From: Candidatus Stahliibacteriota bacterium
GTDB lineage: Bacteria > Hydrothermota > Tepidihabitantia > SM23-42
Length of the DNA stretch: 6,326 nt
Assembly (NCBI GenBank): GCA_004376785.1
Contig: SOIY01000152.1
Location: forward strand, 1-6,326
Reading direction: 5' to 3'
Position 1 is the stretch's first letter; every line of letters begins with the position of its first letter. Positions 1 to 4,929 of the stretch are shown one piece after another. Position numbers and translations under genes: made by a program. Below the pieces are notes generated by a model that saw only the letters and a program-made list of their open reading frames with translations, was not told the origin of the DNA and searched no databases.

Positions 1-2
1 TT

Positions 3-755
3 TTATTTTACAAGGATTATTACCTTGTTTATTGTTTCTACATCAGTTTTAATTTTAACGATATAGCAACCACTACTTACTGTTCTACCAGCGTCGTCTT
101 CACTATTCCAGATTATTCGGTGGCTGTTCTGAGTTAGTTCTTCGTCAATAAGTCGGCGCACTAATTGTCCGGCAGTATTATAGATTTTAATATTCACCTT
201 GCCAGCGTGCAATAGAGTGAAATGAAAGTTTACGTTATCTGAAGCCGGGTTTGGGAATACTGATACATCATAGATGCAATTATCAGTCAATTCTTCGATT
301 GCGATAGTACTGCCAAGATAATCCACATATATCTCCATTAATTCGTTCTTGTTATAGGTTTCATTACGCAAGGCGCCGAAGATAAAGGTTGAATGGATTG
401 CCCGATACTCTCCTGCAGGGCCATTATAATTGACCGCCCTTCCTTGATTATCCTGGGATTTAAAGAATATTGTACCATTAACAGCACTGATGTAATCGAC
501 ATAGGAATCCGGTCCCTGTTGATATAGATAATTATAATCCATCCCTGATACAAAGGTGCCACTTTGACCTGTTACAGTTTGTACGTTTCCAGAGGATGAA
601 CCATCCCCCATGTAAGCGCAGCCAAACATTGAATAGAGTGGAGTATAACGGTTGTCATAACCAAAGTCACAGCCTTCGATATAGAGACCTTTACCTGCGT
701 TTAGAAAATTTGTTAGTGTTGTTCGCTCCGCCGGAGCGATTATTGAGTTATCCCC
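3..755 (-). CDS. Secreted protein, C-terminal segment with type-IX-like sorting domain
   Basis: This continues the frame that begins at 1013, after the TGA at codon 86, and covers residues 87-336. The first in-frame ATG (629) has no ribosome binding site and lies inside conserved-looking sequence, so it is unlikely to be a separate start. Residues 87-245 include GLYIEGCDFG and a Tyr/Gly-rich stretch typical of exported proteins; I cannot assign a function. Residues about 248-336 form an Ig-like C-terminal domain: VFPNPASDNVNF, KVNIKIYNTAGQLVRRL, WNSEDDAGRTVSSGCYIVKI, then a basic, hydrophobic end (KVIILVK). This matches FlgD-Ig/type IX secretion type A sorting domains, which are normally removed or anchored during export across an outer membrane. 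The TAA stop is two bases from the window edge. Without readthrough of the TGA, this part would have neither start nor signal peptide and the locus would be a pseudogene. Confidence 0.75.
   Translation of the reverse strand, partial: GDNSIIAPAERTTLTNFLNAGKGLYIEGCDFGYDNRYTPLYSMFGCAYMGDGSSSGNVQTVTGQSGTFVSGMDYNYLYQQGPDSYVDYISAVNGTIFFKSQDNQGRAVNYNGPAGEYRAIHSTFIFGALRNETYNKNELMEIYVDYLGSTIAIEELTDNCIYDVSVFPNPASDNVNFHFTLLHAGKVNIKIYNTAGQLVRRLIDEELTQNSHRIIWNSEDDAGRTVSSGCYIVKIKTDVETINKVIILVK
723..739 (-). promoter_or_regulatory. SECIS-like stem-loop just downstream of the in-frame TGA
   Basis: The minus strand reads TCGCTCC, GGC, GGAGCGA: a perfect 7-bp stem with a three-base loop. The stem starts 17 nt after the TGA, and the loop guanines are at +24 and +25. 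As I recall it, the bacterial SECIS consensus is a stem of at least four pairs, a loop of 3-14 nt with G in its first two positions, and a loop 16-37 nt from the UGA; this hairpin fits. It is also a GC-rich patch in an AT-rich gene. The hairpin is certain as sequence; its role is speculative. Confidence 0.35.
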
Positions 756-1013
756 TCAGCAGCGAAACCAACCAACAGTAACAAGGACCACATCATAGGG
801 GCTGAGATCTGTTGGCAACAAGGTATCAGTGTTAAAGGTATGGTCATTAGTGTTTAGAGTCTGCTCAAGCCAGTAAGCACAGTCTACTGAATCGCTAATC
901 TCAGATTCATAGAACTTATCGTGTGGATCATAGTTCCAGATGAAAACATTGGCAGCTTGGGCAAGGAAAGGGAAAAGTAGTATTGCAAAAAATACGGCAC
1001 AAAACCTTTTCAT
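756..1013 (-). CDS. Secreted protein, N-terminal segment ending at an in-frame TGA
   Basis: This is the first 85 codons of what looks like one 336-codon gene (1013-3). Residues 1-20 form a signal peptide: MKR, a hydrophobic core and AQA|AN as a likely cleavage site. The mature part (IWNYDP..., then LLPTDLSPYDVVLVTVGWF) has the strand-loop-strand look of a GATase1/ThuA-like domain seen in some exported proteins; this is a weak impression. Codon 86 is TGA (758-756). The frame stays open beyond it for 250 more codons, and the protein continues sensibly with GDNSIIAPAER and GLYIEGCDFG. A frameshift is therefore not needed to join the two parts. Possible causes are a nonsense mutation, a base error, or selenocysteine at codon 86. 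If translation stops here, the product is an 85-residue secreted fragment that lacks its sorting domain. A consensus promoter and GGAGG precede the gene. Confidence 0.7.
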   Translation of the reverse strand: MKRFCAVFFAILLFPFLAQAANVFIWNYDPHDKFYESEISDSVDCAYWLEQTLNTNDHTFNTDTLLPTDLSPYDVVLVTVGWFRC

Positions 1014-1018
1014 AATAA

Positions 1019-1023
1019 CCTCC
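1019..1023 (-). promoter_or_regulatory. Ribosome binding site GGAGG that sets the start at 1013
   Basis: GGAGG lies five bases upstream of the ATG at 1013-1011, which begins MKRF and a good signal peptide. An ATG in the same frame at 1025-1023 overlaps this motif and lies only about five bases from the predicted transcription start, so it is unlikely to be used. Confidence 0.8.
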
Positions 1024-1036
1024 ATAATTATATATG

Positions 1037-1064
1037 ATTATAGTAAAATATCGCTGTTTGTCAA
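1037..1064 (-). promoter_or_regulatory. Consensus sigma-70 promoter of the secreted-protein gene
   Basis: The minus strand carries TTGACA (1064-1059), a 16-bp spacer and TATAAT (1042-1037), both full matches, with the same spacing as the ileS promoter. The predicted start of transcription is near 1030, which gives a leader of about 17 bases before the ATG at 1013. The promoter sits in the 67-bp gap after ileS, so this gene can be expressed independently of ileS. Confidence 0.8.
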
Positions 1065-1070
1065 GTATTG

Positions 1071-1088
1071 AAAAAGGGCGGGGTCGCC
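1071..1088 (-). terminator. Short GC hairpin with T-run after ileS
   Basis: Four bases after the ileS stop codon, the minus strand reads GGCG, ACCC, CGCC, C, TTTTT. This is a four-pair all-GC stem with a four-base loop followed by five Ts. Position and T-run suit a rho-independent terminator. The stem is short, so termination may be partial and some readthrough into the next gene is possible. Confidence 0.4.
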
Positions 1089-1092
1089 TCAA

Positions 1093-4000
1093 CTATTCTG
1101 TTGGATTTACTCTCTGCAAAGAGATTTTTGTTTTTATGCCGTTGATATCTAAAGCTTTGTTTGCTTCACCCTGTGCTGCGCCTTCTGTTACTTCGATTGC
1201 CAGGGTTTCGTTTTTTAAATATTCAAGATTATGAAGGATTGCGTCTTTTAATTTCTCATCGGTTTGATAAAAGATCTTTATACGGTCAACCAGATTAAAA
1301 TCTGCTTGTTTGCGCATAAGTTGGATTTTGTGAATGAGTTCACGCACCAGACCCTCATTTTCTAATTCCTTTGATAATGTAGTGTTAATGCTAACGCCAT
1401 AGTCTCCTTCGATTGCTACACATACGCCTTGTGTTTCTACTTTTCTGATCTCAGCGTCTTGTTTACTGATTTCAAGGATTTCTCCATCTAATTCTTTTTT
1501 CAGGGAGCCGAATTTGAGAAGTTTTTCTATCTCGTTATGAGACATAGACTTAATCCAGTCAGCCACTTTATTTACCTGTTTTCCGAATTTTGGACCTAGT
1601 TTATCAAATACTGGTGTTGCACTAAACACGTACACTTTATCGAGCACATTTGGACCTATAGATTTTATTGCCTTTATGTTCAGTTCCTCTAAAATTATTG
1701 CTTTATCATCATCAGTAAATTGTGGGCTCTCTTTTGGCACATTCACAAGCATCTCTACCAGAGGCTGGCGAATTTTGATGTTGACCTTGTTCCGCGCTGC
1801 GCGTCCAAGGGAAACAATGGTACGTGTCAAAGAGATTTCATTTTCTAATTTTTCATCGATTTTTTCTTTATCAACCTCAGGAAAATCACAAAGGTGAATG
1901 CTCTCAGGCGCATTTTTGTCAACGCGGACAACAAGATTCTGATACATCTCCTCAGTTAAAAAGGGTATAATGGGAGAAATAATTTCAAGCAGTTTAATAA
2001 GACACTCGTGAAAAACTAAATATGCAGTTTCCTTATCTGAATCATTCTCTGATTTCCAGAATCTTCGCCGGCTGCGCCGTACATACCAATTCGAAAAATC
2101 ATCAAGAAATTTCTCTGTAAGTTTTACAGTTGATGCCACATCATAATTTTCATAAAATTTATCACTGTTTAAGATCAATGAATTGAGACGAGAAAGTATC
2201 CATTTATCGAGTTTTGTTAATTCGTTTTTCTTTATTGCTTTTCCTGTAGGGTTGAATTTATCGATATTTGCATAGGTTATAAAGAATGAGTAGACATTCC
2301 ATAACGTCAATAAAATTCTTTTGATTTCAGTTGCAGGGCCATAACCGAAATTTAAATTCTGGATTGGATTATGCTTGGCAAACATCCAGCGCATTACATC
2401 CGCGCCAATTTTGTCTGCGGTTTCATCAGACCAGATAGCATTGCCTTTACTCTTGTGCATTTCCTCACCATGTTCATCACGCAGTGATGCATAGCTGTGA
2501 AGTACTTTAAAGGGCGGTTTATTTTCTAATACTGTACTCATTGTTAAAATTGCATAAAACCAATTTCTGAATTGACCAGGAAAACATTCAGTAATCAAAT
2601 CGGCTGGAAACCACTCCTGCCAATAAGTTTTGTTAAATGGATAACCATTATGTGGCGTATGCATATCTTCCGGATCTCTGATTGTTGAGTATGGGACAAT
2701 GCCAGCATCAAGCCATGGGTTTCCTACATCAGGAATACGCAACACAATTTCGCCGCACTTATCACATTTGATCTTGACTTTATCAATCCAGGGACGATGT
2801 GGTGAATTGCCTTCAAATTCATCCCAGCCCTTTACTGCTTTTTCCTTTAATTCATCCCTGGATCCAATCACAGTGAAATGACCACATTTACATTTCCAGA
2901 TCGGCAATGCCAGTCCCCAGTAACGTTTCTTTGAGATGCACCAATCCGACATATTTTTTAGCCAGTCCAGTTCCCGGGCAAGACCAAATGCAGGTATCCA
3001 GCGTTCCACCTTTTTTGCCACCTCAGCAATTTCATGGCGCAAGGCATTCATACTGATGAACCACTCATCAACTAATCTGAAAATTAATTCACTATTACAG
3101 CGCCAGCATACTGGATAACGATGGGCATAGTCTTCAACATTATATAATATGCCGCGCTTTTGTAAATCTTCGATTATTGATTCAGCAACATCTTTTACAT
3201 CTTTATTTGTGAGCCAATCAAATCCTTTAATATATACTCCAAGTTCATCTAAAGGTGCAATCGTTTTCAAATCAAATTCCTTGCCCAGGGCAAAATCTTC
3301 TTTACCACAACCTGGAGCAATGTGAACCATTCCAGTTCCCTCGCTTTCGCTCACCTCATCCCAGGGAATTACTTTGTGGATAACATCTTTTTGAGCAGGC
3401 AGATAATCAAAAGGACCTTCATATGTCAGATCTAAAAGTTCTTTTCCTGCTAATTCTTTTATTACTTCATATTTACCTTTTAAAACATGTAATAAATTTT
3501 TGGAAAGATAATAAATTGCACTATTATTTTTTACCTTTACATAGGTTAGATCAGGATGAACTGCTAACCCGGTATTTGAAGTTAATGTCCACGGTGTGGT
3601 GGTCCAGACCAGGAAATATTCATTTTCTCTGCCAATTATTTTAAAGCGAACAATTACTCCTTTATGCGTGAGCTCCTGATAACCTTCAGTTGCGATTTCC
3701 ATATCACTGATTGCTGTACCACAACGTGCACACCAGGGCATTACATCAACACCTTCATAAATAAAGCCTCGTTCAAAACACTTCTTTAAAAAATGCCAGA
3801 TAGTATAATTATTTACATCACTCATTGTATAATATGAGTGGCTTTTTCTTATCCAGTCCTTGTCATCCATAGAGGTTTTCCAATCACCCCAATCCATCCA
3901 CATGCCTATTCTTATGGATGATTGAATCTGGACCATAGAGTATTTGTGCACCCGGTCCCGGCATTTCTGGACAAACTTATCAATGCCGTATTTTTCAATA

Positions 4001-4323
4001 TCTTTTTTCGATTTGAAACCGAGTTCTTTTTCAACTTCAACCTCAACCCATAGACCCTGGCAATCAAATCCGTTCTGATAACGCTGTTCAAATCCCTTCA
4101 TTGTCTTATAGCGTTGGAACATATCTTTGTAACTACGACCCCAGGCATGGTGCACACCCATAGGATTATTTGCAGTTATCGGTCCGTCCTGAAATGACCA
4201 CTTTTTCTTGCCCTTATTTTTGTCTTTATACTTGGCAAAGATATTATTATCATCCCAGAATTTGAGAATGGCATGTTCGATTTCGGGAAAATTCAATTCC
4301 CGCTCAACTTTCTTAAAAATCAT
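1093..4323 (-). CDS. ileS: Isoleucyl-tRNA synthetase, IleRS2-like with GVHH signature
   Basis: Cytoplasmic class I synthetase that charges tRNA-Ile and is needed for protein synthesis. The 1076 residues fit the longer IleRS2 type; E. coli IleRS has about 940. The HIGH site reads GVHH (56-59, within NNPMGVHHAWGR), with its first and third residues exchanged relative to HxGH. The KMSKS site reads EMHKS followed by KGN (621-628) and keeps the second lysine. The CP1 editing domain (about 190-410) has TTTPWT at 241-246, N250, H334 and D343, so proofreading is expected. GCG replaces GHG at 338-340. CxxC pairs at 198/201, 406/409 and 520/523, with C478/C480, suggest zinc sites. WCISKKRYWG is at 461-470, the anticodon-binding domain at about 700-800, and an IleRS2-type C-terminal region follows. 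The ATG at 4323 suits the family N-terminus (NFPEIEHAILKFW) and lies 6 bp from the -10 box. The gene ends in TAG and appears to be transcribed alone. Confidence 0.97.
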   Translation of the reverse strand: MIFKKVERELNFPEIEHAILKFWDDNNIFAKYKDKNKGKKKWSFQDGPITANNPMGVHHAWGRSYKDMFQRYKTMKGFEQRYQNGFDCQGLWVEVEVEKELGFKSKKDIEKYGIDKFVQKCRDRVHKYSMVQIQSSIRIGMWMDWGDWKTSMDDKDWIRKSHSYYTMSDVNNYTIWHFLKKCFERGFIYEGVDVMPWCARCGTAISDMEIATEGYQELTHKGVIVRFKIIGRENEYFLVWTTTPWTLTSNTGLAVHPDLTYVKVKNNSAIYYLSKNLLHVLKGKYEVIKELAGKELLDLTYEGPFDYLPAQKDVIHKVIPWDEVSESEGTGMVHIAPGCGKEDFALGKEFDLKTIAPLDELGVYIKGFDWLTNKDVKDVAESIIEDLQKRGILYNVEDYAHRYPVCWRCNSELIFRLVDEWFISMNALRHEIAEVAKKVERWIPAFGLARELDWLKNMSDWCISKKRYWGLALPIWKCKCGHFTVIGSRDELKEKAVKGWDEFEGNSPHRPWIDKVKIKCDKCGEIVLRIPDVGNPWLDAGIVPYSTIRDPEDMHTPHNGYPFNKTYWQEWFPADLITECFPGQFRNWFYAILTMSTVLENKPPFKVLHSYASLRDEHGEEMHKSKGNAIWSDETADKIGADVMRWMFAKHNPIQNLNFGYGPATEIKRILLTLWNVYSFFITYANIDKFNPTGKAIKKNELTKLDKWILSRLNSLILNSDKFYENYDVASTVKLTEKFLDDFSNWYVRRSRRRFWKSENDSDKETAYLVFHECLIKLLEIISPIIPFLTEEMYQNLVVRVDKNAPESIHLCDFPEVDKEKIDEKLENEISLTRTIVSLGRAARNKVNIKIRQPLVEMLVNVPKESPQFTDDDKAIILEELNIKAIKSIGPNVLDKVYVFSATPVFDKLGPKFGKQVNKVADWIKSMSHNEIEKLLKFGSLKKELDGEILEISKQDAEIRKVETQGVCVAIEGDYGVSINTTLSKELENEGLVRELIHKIQLMRKQADFNLVDRIKIFYQTDEKLKDAILHNLEYLKNETLAIEVTEGAAQGEANKALDINGIKTKISLQRVNPTE

Positions 4324-4329
4324 AGGTGT

Positions 4330-4357
4330 ATTATAGCAGATTTTTATTTATTGTCAA
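4330..4357 (-). promoter_or_regulatory. Consensus sigma-70 promoter of ileS, predicted leaderless start
   Basis: The minus strand has TTGACA (4357-4352), a 16-bp spacer, and TATAAT (4335-4330) preceded by TGC, an extended -10. Both hexamers match the consensus fully. Only six bases (ACACCT) separate the -10 box from the ileS ATG. Counting the last T of the -10 as -7 puts +1 on the A of the ATG. No Shine-Dalgarno sequence is present and there is no space for one, so the transcript is probably leaderless. There is also no room for a T-box leader. Confidence 0.85.
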
Positions 4358-4368
4358 CAAAGTAAAAT

Positions 4369-4400
4369 GATTACAGCGATGAACAATAGATTACAACGAT
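4369..4400 (-). repeat. Pair of 12-bp direct repeats upstream of the ileS promoter
   Basis: On the minus strand, ATCGTTGTAATC (4400-4389) and ATCGCTGTAATC (4380-4369) match at 11 of 12 positions. They start 20 bp apart, about two helical turns. They lie about 46-57 and 66-77 bases upstream of the predicted ileS transcription start, just beyond the -35 box. This is a typical place for an activator to bind two copies on one face of the helix. No known operator was recognised, and chance in AT-rich DNA is possible. Confidence 0.45.
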
Positions 4401-4401
4401 T

Positions 4402-4421
4402 AAAAAATGAGCTGTCACTTT
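4402..4421 (-). terminator. Weak AU-rich intrinsic terminator candidate
   Basis: Read on the minus strand, AAAGTGA and TCATTTT can pair around a CAGC loop. This gives seven pairs, one of them G-U, and the 3' arm runs into a six-T stretch. It lies about 50 bases after the stop of the 151-residue gene and before the ileS promoter, where a terminator would be expected. The stem is AU-rich and shares bases with the T-run, so the call is tentative. Confidence 0.25.
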
Positions 4422-4473
4422 ACATAGAGTTTTTGCACGAGTTTCTGTATTTAGATACTATTTATTAACCTTG

Positions 4474-4929
4474 TTAATATTCTGCATAGTAAACTTTATA
4501 GTGATCTTTGCACTTTTTGAAGTAGGCACGTACTGGAGCGGGTTTGATGATTCCACCAAACACAAGGATTCTATCACCAGCTTGTCTTGCGAAAATTTTT
4601 AATCCTAAACTGCAGCTTGCAAAAATCGTGTTTTGGGCATCAGTTGAATCGATATTTATTTTTAAATTACTTATTGAAATCTTTATTGAATCACATTGGG
4701 CTGAGAATTCATCAATAATACTAATTAACTGCTCATAGGTCATATTATTCTTATCTTTGTATGTTTCATCTATGTACTTGAGTGTTTCTATTTTATTCTC
4801 TTTTTCTACTGCATTTTTTAATGATTCAATGCTTTTTTTAACACAATCCTTTTCAGTCGGGATAAATGTTTTTAAAATAAATATCGCAATAATAATGGCT
4901 ATTACAATTAATATTATCTTCTTTTTCAT
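4474..4929 (-). CDS. Membrane-anchored small protein with four cysteines, possible NTF2-like fold
   Basis: I do not recognise a named family. The 151-residue protein starts with MKKK and a hydrophobic segment at about 5-20, followed by a polar domain. This looks like an N-terminal signal anchor with the domain outside the cytoplasm. The rest has a helical N-terminal half (about 26-80) and a strand-rich C-terminal half ending in a KDHYKVYYAE-like strand. That pattern recalls NTF2/SnoaL-like or DUF4878-type exported domains, but the resemblance is weak. Cysteines lie at 29, 79, 106 and 140, an even number that would suit two disulfides. The ATG overlaps the TGA of the upstream thioredoxin/CcdA gene by four bases and has no clear Shine-Dalgarno sequence, so translation is probably coupled to that gene. 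The context suggests a client or partner of the redox protein. The gene ends in TAA and is followed by a weak terminator candidate. Confidence 0.75.
   Translation of the reverse strand: MKKKIILIVIAIIIAIFILKTFIPTEKDCVKKSIESLKNAVEKENKIETLKYIDETYKDKNNMTYEQLISIIDEFSAQCDSIKISISNLKINIDSTDAQNTIFASCSLGLKIFARQAGDRILVFGGIIKPAPVRAYFKKCKDHYKVYYAEY

Noticed and set aside
3..629. Separate gene starting at the ATG at 629
   Set aside because: There is no ribosome binding site, and the open frame with protein-like sequence extends back to the TGA at 758.
756..758. TGA reassigned to Trp or Gly in this organism
   Set aside because: ileS encodes many Trp and Gly residues without a single in-frame TGA, and TGA serves as the stop of the thioredoxin/CcdA gene exactly at the next gene's start.
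630..760. Frameshift between the two halves of the secreted-protein gene
   Set aside because: Both halves are in the same frame; only the TGA separates them.
1011..1025. Start of the secreted protein at the ATG at 1025
   Set aside because: It overlaps the GGAGG that serves the ATG at 1013 and adds four residues before a normal signal peptide.
2699..3644. Plus-strand open frames within ileS and elsewhere
   Set aside because: They lie opposite clearly conserved minus-strand coding sequence and show no family resemblance or ribosome binding sites.
4324..4473. T-box or other riboswitch controlling ileS
   Set aside because: The predicted transcript begins at the ATG, and no T-box or specifier structure is visible in the gap.
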